Positions 24,592 to 32,721 of a stretch of 39,458 nucleotides of DNA are shown here, in pieces (within the stretch, counting starts at the first letter, position 1; every line of letters starts with the position of its first letter). The notes under the pieces are model-generated. The model saw nothing but the letters and a program-made list of their open reading frames with translations, did no database searches and was not told the origin of the DNA. This stretch comes from Bacillota bacterium. Its GTDB lineage: Bacteria; Bacillota; Halanaerobiia; B1SED10-174. The translations under genes and the position numbers were made by a program. The DNA lies in the NCBI GenBank assembly GCA_007122335.1, contig SKTZ01000151.1:1-39458 (forward strand). The letters run 5' to 3'.

Positions 24592-25965
24592 ATGGTTCAA
24601 ATCATGGAAAACATCAAAACCCTTATTGAGAAAAAGGATTTAACAAAAGTAAACAAACTTTTGCAGGAAGTCGACATGATGACAATTGTTGACCTCCTGG
24701 AAGAATTCCGGGGAGAAGATAGAAAAGAAGAGATGGGGCTCATTTTTAGGCTCCTGGAAAAAGAAAAATCCATGGAAGTTTTTGAGCATCTTTCTTTTCC
24801 TTTCCAGGAAGCTTTAATTGATTCCCTGGCCGATGAAAAAGTAAATGAAATAATTTCGGAAATGGCTCCCGATGACAGGGCAAGGATTCTAGATGAGCTT
24901 CCGGCCAGAGTTGCCAAAAAGCTTCTGAATGCCCTGGATAAAGAGGAGAGAAGAAAAACTGCTGACCTTTTAGGTTATGTTCCTGAAACCGCCGGGCGGA
25001 TAATGAACCCGGAATATACCCGGTTGCGGGAAAGCGAAACTGCCGGGGAAGGCCTGGAAAAGATAAAAAAAATAGCAGAAGAACGAGAAATAATTTATAC
25101 TATCTATGTTACGGATGAAGAAAGAAAACTCAAGGGTGTTCTCTCCCTACGAGACCTTCTACGTGCTGGCCCCCAGGAAAAAATCGGGGATATTATGCAC
25201 GAAGATGTTATCAGTGTAACTACTGATACTGACCAGGAAGAAGTTGCTCGGATGCTCCAGGAAAGAGATTTGATTGCAATTCCGGTTGTTGACAGCGAAA
25301 ATCGCCTGGTAGGAATTGTAACCTTTGACGACGCCATGGATATTATCGAAGAGGAAACCACTGAAGACATTTTTCAAACTGCCGGACTTATTCCCCGGCG
25401 GGAATCCGACCGCAGCGAACGTCTCATTTCAGGACCGATTTTTCACAGCTGGAAGGTTCGGCTCCCCTTTTTGATTATTACCATGGTTGGTGGTTTGCTG
25501 GCAGGAGTTGTTATTGATTCTTTTGAGGCTTCTTTGCAGGCGGTAACCGCCCTGGCGGTCTTTATTCCAGTCATAATGGACATGGGGGGAAATATTGGGA
25601 CCCAGTCTTCTACAATTTTTACCCGGGCCCTGGTTCTGGGTCAAATTAATACCAGGCGGTTTTTAAAACACCTGGCCCGGGAGATCTGGGTAGGTGCCAG
25701 CATGGGCCTGCTACTGGGGTTAATGGTGTTTTTAATAACCGGCTTCTGGCAGGGAATTGCTCAACTGGCCCTGGTTGTTTCGCTGGCCCTGTTTTTAACC
25801 CTGACCCTTGCTACCGGCCTGGGCTTTATCGTTCCTTATGTTCTTTATAAGTTTGGTATGGATCAGGCTGCAGGTTCAGTTCCTTTTATTACCACCATCA
25901 AGGATATTTCTGGCCTTTTAATTTATTTTGTCCTGGCCAATCAATTCCTGGGATACCTGATGTAG
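24592..25965 (+). CDS. mgtE: Magnesium transporter/channel MgtE
   Basis: A 457-residue Mg2+ channel. Domains in order: N-terminal alpha-helical superhelix (1-130, with EMAPDDRARILDELP), two CBS domains (about 130-255, including IVTFDDAMDIIEEE), a plug helix, and five transmembrane helices (about 285-457). The pore signature with PVIMDMGGNIGTQSST is intact. The N and CBS domains sense cytoplasmic Mg2+ and close the pore; the M-box upstream gives a second, transcriptional level of control. ATG follows AAAGGAGG by eight bases. Length is standard. Confidence 0.96.
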   Translation: MVQIMENIKTLIEKKDLTKVNKLLQEVDMMTIVDLLEEFRGEDRKEEMGLIFRLLEKEKSMEVFEHLSFPFQEALIDSLADEKVNEIISEMAPDDRARILDELPARVAKKLLNALDKEERRKTADLLGYVPETAGRIMNPEYTRLRESETAGEGLEKIKKIAEEREIIYTIYVTDEERKLKGVLSLRDLLRAGPQEKIGDIMHEDVISVTTDTDQEEVARMLQERDLIAIPVVDSENRLVGIVTFDDAMDIIEEETTEDIFQTAGLIPRRESDRSERLISGPIFHSWKVRLPFLIITMVGGLLAGVVIDSFEASLQAVTALAVFIPVIMDMGGNIGTQSSTIFTRALVLGQINTRRFLKHLAREIWVGASMGLLLGLMVFLITGFWQGIAQLALVVSLALFLTLTLATGLGFIVPYVLYKFGMDQAAGSVPFITTIKDISGLLIYFVLANQFLGYLM

Positions 25966-25982
25966 GGAAAAAGAATTTTCCC

Positions 25983-26011
25983 TTGCCTCTGGCCCGTTCC
26001 TGTATTATAAT
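25983..26011 (+). promoter_or_regulatory. Sigma-A promoter of the T-box/serS transcript
   Basis: TTGCCT (25983-25988), 17-base spacer, TATAAT (26006-26011). It lies between the mgtE stop and the T-box leader. A weak AT-rich hairpin (25965-25982) at the mgtE stop has no T tract. Confidence 0.75.
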
Positions 26012-26033
26012 AATAAAAAGTGGTAAAACAATG

Positions 26034-26235
26034 ATCGGAGCCAAGTAAGGTGAAACTCCAGTTACAGAGAGCTGCCGGAAGGTGGAAGGCGGCCTGGAGA
26101 AACCTGAAATCCACTCCGGGAGTGTGCCCAGCACCGGGTAGTTCCGTTAAAGACTCACAAGAGGGTGTTTGCCAACTGGGGTGGCACCGCGGGAGATTAA
26201 CCTCTCGTCCCCTTTCCGGGGATGGGAGGTTTTTT
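26034..26235 (+). ncRNA. Serine T-box leader with terminator/antiterminator
   Basis: The T-box sequence GGGTGGCACCGCGG lies at 26179-26192. Stem I starts at CGGAG (about 26036-26040) pairing with CTCCG (about 26114-26118), with an AGTA element and a distal CTCCAG/CTGGAG stem. The bases GAAATCCA in the specifier loop offer TCC (26110-26112), a serine codon, in agreement with serS downstream. The terminator is AACCTCTCGTCCCC (26199-26212) with GGGGATGGGAGGTT (26218-26231) and a T run. Uncharged tRNA-Ser should favour the antiterminator and raise serS expression. Confidence 0.94.
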
Positions 26236-26261
26236 ATATTTAAAATCCGAGGAGGGATAGC

Positions 26262-27533
26262 ATGCTTGACCATCGATTGCTGAGAGAAAACCTGGATGAA
26301 TGCGCTCGCCGCCTGAAAATTAAAGATCCAGAACTGGACCTTACTCCTTTTACGGAAATGGATCAGAAGAGGCGGGATTTATTACAGGAGGAGGAAACCC
26401 TAAAACAGAAAAGAAACCAGGTTTCCCAGGAAATTGCCCGGGCTAAAAGAGAGGGAGCAAGTGCAGAAGAACAAATAACTGAAATGCAAAAAGTTGCTTC
26501 CAGGATTAAAGAACTTGAGGAAGAGAGGAAAGAAACAGAAAAGAACTGGCAGGAATTCCTGGAAAGGATTCCCAATTTGCCGGCGGAAGGAGTTCCTCCC
26601 GGCAAAGACGAAGAAGAGAATAAAGAAGTAAAAAGATGGGGAGACCCAACCAAATTTGATTTTGAACCCCTTCCCCACTGGGATCTGGGTGAAAACCTGG
26701 ATATTATTGATGTAAAAAGAGGGGCCAAAGTTGCCGGCAGCAGGTTTAATTTTATGAAAAATGAAGGCGCTCTCCTGGAGCGGGCCCTGACCAATTTTTT
26801 CCTTGATTACCACACCCAAAACCACTCCTATAAGGAACTGGTCCCACCTTTTATGGCTAATCCTGACAGCCTTTATGGAGTGGGCCAATTACCCAAATTT
26901 AAAGAAGACATGTTCCGGGTAGAAAACAACGGTTTTTACCTTATCCCAACTGCTGAAGTTCCTCTGACCAACCTGCACCGGGATGAAATTCTGGAGGAGG
27001 AAGAATTACCGGTAAAAATCTGTTCCTACAGTCCCTGTTTCAGGGCGGAAGCAGGGGCACACGGAAGGGATACCCGGGGAATTATTCGCCAGCACCAGTT
27101 TAACAAGGTGGAACTGGTCAACCTGGTTCACCCGGATAGTTCTTTTGAACAATTAGAGATCCTGGTCAGTGAAGCGGAAAAAATGCTCAAACTCCTTGAG
27201 CTTCCCTACCGCAGGGTAATTCTCTGCGGAGGAGACCTTGGTTTTTCCGCGGCTTTTACTTATGACCTGGAAGTCTGGTTGCCCAGTTCGGAGAAATACC
27301 GGGAAATCAGTTCCTGCAGTAACTTCACAGATTTCCAGGCCCGTCGTATTGGTCTGCGCTTTCGCCCGGCAGAGGGAGGCAAGGCCCGCTTTCTTCACAC
27401 CCTTAACGGTTCTGGTCTGGCAGTTGGTAGGACAGTAGCAGCAATTATTGAAAATTGTCAGGATAGTAAAGGTCGAGTTCATATTCCCGGGATTCTAAGG
27501 GATTATATGGGGGGGTTAGAGTACATTGGATAA
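26262..27533 (+). CDS. serS: Seryl-tRNA synthetase
   Basis: A 423-residue class II aminoacyl-tRNA synthetase. Residues about 25-110 form the antiparallel coiled-coil arm that holds the long variable arm of tRNA-Ser. Class II motifs: motif 2 in the YSPCFRAEAGAHGRDTRGIIRQHQF segment (split here: CFRAEAGAHG, RGIIRQHQF) and motif 3 in LNGSGLAVGRTVAAI. Serine is recognised in the PTAEVPLTN loop. Length is normal. ATG follows GAGGAGGG. A T-box upstream controls it. The M20 dipeptidase follows with a 19-base gap. Confidence 0.97.
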   Translation: MLDHRLLRENLDECARRLKIKDPELDLTPFTEMDQKRRDLLQEEETLKQKRNQVSQEIARAKREGASAEEQITEMQKVASRIKELEEERKETEKNWQEFLERIPNLPAEGVPPGKDEEENKEVKRWGDPTKFDFEPLPHWDLGENLDIIDVKRGAKVAGSRFNFMKNEGALLERALTNFFLDYHTQNHSYKELVPPFMANPDSLYGVGQLPKFKEDMFRVENNGFYLIPTAEVPLTNLHRDEILEEEELPVKICSYSPCFRAEAGAHGRDTRGIIRQHQFNKVELVNLVHPDSSFEQLEILVSEAEKMLKLLELPYRRVILCGGDLGFSAAFTYDLEVWLPSSEKYREISSCSNFTDFQARRIGLRFRPAEGGKARFLHTLNGSGLAVGRTVAAIIENCQDSKGRVHIPGILRDYMGGLEYIG

Positions 27534-27552
27534 ATCCCACGGAGGAGTACCG

Positions 27553-28899
27553 ATGTTGGGGTATCAAAAAGTCCTTGCCCATCTCCGCAGGAACAAGAGA
27601 GAACACCTTAAACTACTCCAGAGGCTGGTCGCTCAGCCCAGTATCAGCGCCCAGAATGAAGGAGTCAGGGAATGCGCTGAACTCCTGGTTAATATTATGG
27701 AGGGCCTGGGCATTCCAGCTCAGACCTATGAAACTGAAGGTCATCCGGTGGTTTACGGGGAGATAGGAGAGGGAGATTTTACAGTTTTATTTTACGGCCA
27801 TTATGACGTCCAGCCGCCAGAACCCCTGGAGGCCTGGGATTCTCCGCCTTTTAAGCCAACGGTTCGCAAGGGGCGCCTTTATGGAAGAGGTACCGGAGAT
27901 AACAAGGGACAGCTTTTAAGCCACCTGCTGGCCGTTCATTCCTACCTGCAGGTTCTGGGTGAAATCCCTATCAAAATTAAATTTGTCTTTGAGGGGGAAG
28001 AGGAAAGCGGCAGCCCTTATCTGGCCGATTTTGTCTCGGAGCATAAGGAACTTTTACAAGCAGACCTGGCTTACACTTCCGATGGGCCCCTGCATGAAAG
28101 TGGAGCTCCGGCCGTTTATTACGGAGTGCGGGGAATGCTGGGCCTGGAAATCAGCCTGGAGACTGCTTCCTGGGATAACCATTCTGGCAACAAAGGTGGG
28201 GTAATCCCCAATGCTGCCTGGGAACTGGTAAAGATTCTCTCTTCCATGAAGGATGAAAACGGAAGGGTTCGGGTCGCCGGGTTTTACGAACAGGTTCGAG
28301 AACCATCAACAAAGGACCTGGAGTTGATCGAGAACCTGGAATACCACCCCTGGCAGATTGCGAAAAACTTTGGGGTAAAGAAAATCGAGATGGAAAAAGA
28401 AGATTTCTACCGCCGCCTGACCCTGGAACCAACCATGTCTATTAATGGTTTGACCAGCGGCTATCAGGGCAAGGGGACCAAGACCATAATTCCCGCCCGA
28501 GCCAGTGCCAAGTTGGATTGCCGGCTGGTAGCTGATCAAGATCCGGAAATGGTTTTTGCCGCAATAAAACACCACGTGGAAAAAATGAATCCCGACGCAG
28601 AAGTTGTCATGCAGGGATATATGCATCCCTCAAGAACTGATCCAGCTCTACCGGTATCCGAAAAGATCCTCAAAGCTGCCCAGACAGCATCGGGGAAAAA
28701 GCCAGTTGCTTTACCAGCAATGGGAGGCAGTCTTCCCGATTATGTCTGGACAAAGATTTTGGGAGTCCCATCGATAATAGTGCCCTATGCCAATGCTGAT
28801 GAAGCAAACCATGCTCCAAATGAAAACCTGGACCTGGAATGTTTTTACCAGGGGATAGAGATTTCAGCCAGGGCCATGTATGAATTGAGCAAGAAATAA
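27553..28899 (+). CDS. M20 family dipeptidase (CNDP/PepV-like group)
   Basis: A 448-residue di-zinc peptidase. Motifs: FYGHYDVQP (metal His and Asp), GRGTGDNKGQLLSHL (bridging Asp), EGEEESGSPYL with both catalytic Glu kept, TSDGP, and the late metal His in YANADEANHAPNE. Residues about 190-340 are the dimerisation lid (GGVIPNAAWEL; TIIPARASAKLDCRL). It should cut dipeptides or short peptides to free amino acids, fitting an amino-acid fermenter. ATG 27553 follows GGAGGAG; the TTG at 27526 overlaps serS and lacks an RBS. It probably shares the serS transcript, so serine starvation may raise it too (inference). Confidence 0.9.
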   Translation: MLGYQKVLAHLRRNKREHLKLLQRLVAQPSISAQNEGVRECAELLVNIMEGLGIPAQTYETEGHPVVYGEIGEGDFTVLFYGHYDVQPPEPLEAWDSPPFKPTVRKGRLYGRGTGDNKGQLLSHLLAVHSYLQVLGEIPIKIKFVFEGEEESGSPYLADFVSEHKELLQADLAYTSDGPLHESGAPAVYYGVRGMLGLEISLETASWDNHSGNKGGVIPNAAWELVKILSSMKDENGRVRVAGFYEQVREPSTKDLELIENLEYHPWQIAKNFGVKKIEMEKEDFYRRLTLEPTMSINGLTSGYQGKGTKTIIPARASAKLDCRLVADQDPEMVFAAIKHHVEKMNPDAEVVMQGYMHPSRTDPALPVSEKILKAAQTASGKKPVALPAMGGSLPDYVWTKILGVPSIIVPYANADEANHAPNENLDLECFYQGIEISARAMYELSKK

Positions 28900-28901
28900 T
28901 A

Positions 28902-28927
28902 AAAAGCCGGCAGAAAGCCGGCTTTTT
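28902..28927. terminator. Bidirectional terminator between the dipeptidase and etfA
   Basis: AAAAAGCCGGC and GCCGGCTTTTT arms surround a short loop, giving a long stem with T-tracts on both strands; it serves the serS-dipeptidase unit and the converging etfBA unit. Confidence 0.88.
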
Positions 28928-28943
28928 CAATTCAGGAGGATAT

Positions 28944-29930
28944 TTAATCGGTTTTTTCTTTGAATATTTCTAAAAGCCTGGGGATTACCTCATACCAGTC
29001 ACCCACAATTCCAATATCAGCTATGGAAAAAATAGGGGCCGATGGGTCAGTATTTATGGCAATAATAGTTTCTGATTCCTTCATCCCGGCTTTGTGTTGG
29101 GGTGCTCCGGAAATACCGCAGGCAATGTAAAGTCTGGGTTTTACCCGGTGGCCGCTGTAGCCAACCTGGTGGGCTTTGGAAATAAAACCAGCGTCAACAA
29201 CGTCCCGGGATGCGCCAATGGTCCCGCCTAAAACCTGAGCCAGTTCTTTCAGCCTGGCAAAATCCCCGGCGTTTTTTACTCCTCTGCCTCCGGCAACAAC
29301 CACTTCGGCTTCTGCAATATTGATTTCCTCCCGGGCAATCTTTTCCAGGACCTCAACCCGGTTTTGTTCTTTAACAGAAGGTTCCCGGATGATAATTTCG
29401 CCCTTTTTTTCCGGATCAGGGTCCGGGCGGGAAAATTCCCGGTAGCGGATTGTGGCCATCTGGGGAAAAGTTTTGGTTTTAATGTGGGCCAGGATGTTTT
29501 CGGTGAAAGCTGGCCGGATCTGGACGAGTTTGCCGTCTTCATCTATCTGTAAGTCGGTGCAGTCAGCAGTAAGGCCTGTATCAAGGGCCGCTGCCAGGCG
29601 CGGCGCAAGAGATCTACCAAAAGTTGTTGCTCCAATTAAAACAATGGCGGGCTTAATTTCCCGGAGAAGGGGAATGATATTTTCCTTGCAAATCAGTTCG
29701 TCGGGATGATTAAAAATTTCTCCTGCCACGTGAAAAACCTTATCTGCTCCCCGCTCAATCAGGGCTTTTGTATTAAGGCTCTCCGGTCCTAAAACGAGAG
29801 CCATGATTTCCTGGGGATCTTTTTCCACCAGTTTTCTTGCCTTACCCAGGAGCTCAAAGGCAACGGGGTGAATAGTGCCGTCCTTTTGTTCTGCTATAAC
29901 CATTAATCCTTTATAGTCCTGTTGAGTCAT
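28944..29930 (-). CDS. etfA: Electron transfer flavoprotein, alpha subunit
   Basis: A 328-residue EtfA. The C-terminal FAD domain is clear: VVAGGRGVKNAGDF, GASRDVVDAG, QVGYSGHRVKPRLYIACGISGAPQHKAGM and INTDPSAPIFSIADIGIVGD. It pairs with EtfB to carry electrons between flavin enzymes. No N-terminal ferredoxin extension is present. ATG 29930 follows AGGAGG and overlaps the etfB stop (ATGA); the upstream GTG-type start at 29963 lies inside etfB. No acyl-CoA dehydrogenase or lactate dehydrogenase subunit lies in the window, so the electron donor is unknown. Confidence 0.95.
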   Translation of the reverse strand: MTQQDYKGLMVIAEQKDGTIHPVAFELLGKARKLVEKDPQEIMALVLGPESLNTKALIERGADKVFHVAGEIFNHPDELICKENIIPLLREIKPAIVLIGATTFGRSLAPRLAAALDTGLTADCTDLQIDEDGKLVQIRPAFTENILAHIKTKTFPQMATIRYREFSRPDPDPEKKGEIIIREPSVKEQNRVEVLEKIAREEINIAEAEVVVAGGRGVKNAGDFARLKELAQVLGGTIGASRDVVDAGFISKAHQVGYSGHRVKPRLYIACGISGAPQHKAGMKESETIIAINTDPSAPIFSIADIGIVGDWYEVIPRLLEIFKEKTD

Positions 29931-30736
29931 GATTGGCCTCCTGAGATCTGTTTTTCCCGGCAAATTTTTTCTATTGCTGCCAGTGCTTTTTCCATTTCTT
30001 CAGCAGAAAATACCTGCCCTTTTCGTTCTACTGGAGGGGGGATAGTAATCTTTTTAACCTGGGTGGGAGAACCTTTCAGGCCAGTGTCTTCGGGAGAAAG
30101 AACGTCAGAGAGGGTGGAGAAATCCCACCTGGGAATTTCTACTTCCCTGGCCCTCATTTTGTTTTTTAATTCAGGTAACCGGGGGAAATTGATATCTTTA
30201 GTAACAGTAATTAAACCCGGGAGATGTAACCTTTTGCGGTAGCTTCCATCCCAGATATTGCAGGTAACTGTAAGACTCAAGGCAGTAATCTCGTCCAGGC
30301 AAGTAACATAGGATATGTGAGGGATATCCAGGTATTCGGCGGTCTGAGGGCCGACCTGGGCGGTATCGCCATCTACAGTCATTTCTCCGGCTATTACCAG
30401 GTCGAAGGGTCCAATTTTTTTGATAGCATGGGCCAGAGTGAAGGAAGTTGAGCGAGTATCTGCTCCGGCAAATTTTCCATCGCTCAGGAGAATTCCCCGG
30501 TCTGCTCCCCGGGCAATTGCTTCTCGAAGAGTTTTTTCAGCCCGGGGAGGACCCATGGTCAGGGCAATAATTTCGCCACCAACCTTTTCCTTTATCTGAA
30601 CTGCGGTCTCCAGGGCGTTAAGATCGAAAGGATTGATTTCTACTCCTGCTGATTTCCGGTCAATTACTCCTTTTTCGGAATCAAATTTTACCCGATCCAT
30701 TTCAGGAACCTGTTTTATAAGGACAATGATTTGCAA
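29927..30736 (-). CDS. etfB: Electron transfer flavoprotein, beta subunit
   Basis: A 269-residue EtfB with IIVLIKQVPEM at the start, NPFDLNALETAVQIKE, and a nucleotide-binding stretch with VDGDTAQVGPQTAEYL. DGDTAQVGP in this place is typical of ETFs from anaerobes that bifurcate electrons, in contrast to the DDDCNQTGQ form of mitochondrial ETF; bifurcation is therefore possible but not proven. The start is TTG at 30736, nine bases after AGGAGG. It may be co-transcribed with the PTS EIIB gene 134 bases upstream on the same strand. Confidence 0.94.
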   Translation of the reverse strand: MQIIVLIKQVPEMDRVKFDSEKGVIDRKSAGVEINPFDLNALETAVQIKEKVGGEIIALTMGPPRAEKTLREAIARGADRGILLSDGKFAGADTRSTSFTLAHAIKKIGPFDLVIAGEMTVDGDTAQVGPQTAEYLDIPHISYVTCLDEITALSLTVTCNIWDGSYRKRLHLPGLITVTKDINFPRLPELKNKMRAREVEIPRWDFSTLSDVLSPEDTGLKGSPTQVKKITIPPPVERKGQVFSAEEMEKALAAIEKICREKQISGGQS

Positions 30737-30870
30737 GTTTAATGACCTCCTAGGGGTGGTTTAAAGAAAAAATGCTGGGAAAGCCGCAAAGAAAAACCCC
30801 TGCAAAATAGTCTTCTATTGCCTGAAGAACTTTTCCTTTTTCTGCTGGTGGAAAAAGAAAGGTTTGATTC

Positions 30871-31428
30871 TTATAATCCTTTCTCTTCCAGTGCTTTTAA
30901 TAAATCCTTTCCCTTTTCCAGGGGCATAATTTTGATCTTTAGGGAATAGCCTTTTTGGGCTATTGACCGGTAAATTTCCGCCTGTTCAGGGGTCACCCAG
31001 ATAAAGCGGTTAATTCTTACAGGCCTGGTACCCCGGATAATGATCTGGTTACCGACAATTATTTCTTCTGGGTTTAATCCCTTCTCGATTAAAGCAAGGG
31101 CATCGGAAGGGAACCTGGCAATAACCATAACTTTTTCCCGCTTTCCTTTTTCAGTTTCCAGGTATTCCGCTGCTTTGTCAATTTCTAAGACCGAGGTTTC
31201 AACCTGAGGAGGAATGTTGGAAAACAGGGGTTTTTGCACCTGGTAATACAGGGTGGTCTGCAGTTTTCTAGCCTGCAGGGCCTGAGAATAGAGCTTGCTC
31301 AAAATAGGGTCCCGGGCAACCTGGTCGTTTACGACCAGGATATGGTCAGGCTTGAGATGGCCAACCCAGGAAGCCGTTGCCTGACCGTGGATTAAACGGT
31401 TATCAATCCTCAGGTGGATAACAGGCAT
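30871..31428 (-). CDS. Orphan PTS EIIB, mannose family
   Basis: A 185-residue EIIB of the mannose/fructose/sorbose class. The phosphorylated His is H14 in LRIDNRLIHGQ, followed by a conserved Trp and the parallel beta-sheet fold (DHILVVNDQVARD; VMVIARFPSDALALIE; EEIIVGNQIIIRGTRPVRIN). In a full system EIIB passes phosphate from EIIA to the sugar in EIIC/EIID. None of these partners lies nearby, so it may serve a transporter encoded elsewhere or act as a phosphorylation-dependent regulator. The ATG follows GGGAGGCGA. Divergent from the cobalamin-binding gene, and upstream of etfBA on the same strand. Confidence 0.9.
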   Translation of the reverse strand: MPVIHLRIDNRLIHGQATASWVGHLKPDHILVVNDQVARDPILSKLYSQALQARKLQTTLYYQVQKPLFSNIPPQVETSVLEIDKAAEYLETEKGKREKVMVIARFPSDALALIEKGLNPEEIIVGNQIIIRGTRPVRINRFIWVTPEQAEIYRSIAQKGYSLKIKIMPLEKGKDLLKALEEKGL

Positions 31429-31507
31429 AAAAATCGCCTCCCGGGTAAGAAATTCGTTAATTCTTTGCTCTTTCCTTTTACACCAGTAAATAAATCGATT
31501 CTTTGCA

Positions 31508-31534
31508 AGGAATAAGAGGGAAAAATGTAGAAAT
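31508..31534 (+). promoter_or_regulatory. Putative promoter of the cobalamin-sensor operon
   Basis: AGGAATA (31508-31514), 12 bases, GTAGAAAT (31527-31534), inside the 15-mer shared with the sppA upstream region. It lies about 85 bases ahead of the start codon, with AT-rich sequence between. An alternative sigma factor is possible. Confidence 0.4.
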
Positions 31535-31617
31535 TTATATTTTAGATTTAAAAGCAGATTTTTCAGCGGATGATTTTTCCGATTAAGTTAATTTTCCGGG
31601 ATAAAGGGAGGAAGAAT

Positions 31618-32691
31618 ATGAGTTTGCTCATTCTGGATTCAACCGAAAAAAGGATGAACCTGGTCCAGAAAATATTTGACCGGCAGTTTGTGTTGGATAA
31701 AAAGATGGACAGGGAGTATAGTGATTACCGCAAAAGAATGATGCTCAAAGATATAAATTATAATCTGGAAACCCTGGAAACTGCAGTTAAATTAAAGGCA
31801 GATTCGATTTTTTCTGATTATGCCCTCTGGTTATTGCAGATGCTTGTTCAGCGCATGAAGGACCTTGGAGAAGAAAGAGTCCGGGAGCAGATGGTAGCTC
31901 ATTATCAAATCCTTAAAGAAGTCCTGGGGGAGGAAGTTCCTTTTGGAGAGAGGGAGGAAACTTTTAGACAGCTGGATAAAGCAATTAGAATTACCAGGGA
32001 AGCCCCGATCGAACCGGTAGAAGATGAGGATTTTTCCCGGGGTGAGCTGGGAAGAATCAGAGAAAACTTTCTCAATTGTTTAATTAAATCCGATAAAACA
32101 ACTGCCCGGGAAGAAATTGAAAAGGCTATTGAGGATGGGGTCAGTCTGGAGGATATTTACCAGGAAGTTTTCCAGAAGGTTTTAATAAAAATCGGCGACC
32201 TATGGCATCAGGGGAAAATAAGTGTTGCCCAGGAGCATTTTTCTACAGCTCTGGTCCAGAACATAATGGGCCAGCTTTATCCATTGATTTTTTCCAGGCC
32301 CAGGATTGACCGAAGTGTTGTGGCCTGCTGTATTGGCAATGAATTACATGAAATGGCGGCCCGGATGGTGTGTGATATTCTGGAGATGAAGGGATGGGAT
32401 AGCCTTTATCTCGGAGCAGGGGTTCCCCAGCAAAGCTTATTAAGTGCCCTCCAGGAGCACAATCCAGATTTGCTCGTTCTTTCTGTGACTATGCCCATTT
32501 ACCTTGAACAGTGCCGGGAAGTTATTTCTGATCTGCAGGCAAAAAAGGAGGAATTTAAACCTTTAATTGCCGTAGGAGGGCGGGCCTTTTCCCTTGCTCC
32601 TCATCTGCCCCAAGAGTGGGGTGCCGATATTTATGCCCGGAACGGCCTGGAACTTGCTGAATGGGCAGGGGGAAAATTAAAAAAGGTTTAA
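31618..32691 (+). CDS. Cobalamin-binding sensor-like protein with CarH-type Wx9EH motif
   Basis: A 357-residue protein. Residues 1-140 are helical and unrecognised (no MerR DNA-binding domain). Residues about 145-230 form a four-helix cap like that of methionine synthase and CarH, with W196, nine residues, then E206-H207: the Wx9EH motif linked to light sensing by adenosylcobalamin in CarH. Residues about 233-355 are the Rossmann B12 domain, with E242-L-H244 as the expected cobalt ligand (the usual ExHxxG has Ala instead of Gly), LYLGAGVPQQSLL and AVGGRAFS. RBS GGGAGG precedes ATG 31618. It shares an operon with a GGDEF gene 30 bases on, so a B12 or light signal to c-di-GMP is plausible; a corrinoid carrier is the alternative. 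Confidence 0.82.
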   Translation: MSLLILDSTEKRMNLVQKIFDRQFVLDKKMDREYSDYRKRMMLKDINYNLETLETAVKLKADSIFSDYALWLLQMLVQRMKDLGEERVREQMVAHYQILKEVLGEEVPFGEREETFRQLDKAIRITREAPIEPVEDEDFSRGELGRIRENFLNCLIKSDKTTAREEIEKAIEDGVSLEDIYQEVFQKVLIKIGDLWHQGKISVAQEHFSTALVQNIMGQLYPLIFSRPRIDRSVVACCIGNELHEMAARMVCDILEMKGWDSLYLGAGVPQQSLLSALQEHNPDLLVLSVTMPIYLEQCREVISDLQAKKEEFKPLIAVGGRAFSLAPHLPQEWGADIYARNGLELAEWAGGKLKKV

Positions 32692-32721
32692 TGGTTTTAA
32701 GACTGACAGGGGGAAAAACAG

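Noticed and set aside
31560-31617. Sigma-D (motility) promoter with CCGATTAA
   Set aside because: No TAAA lies at the needed distance upstream.
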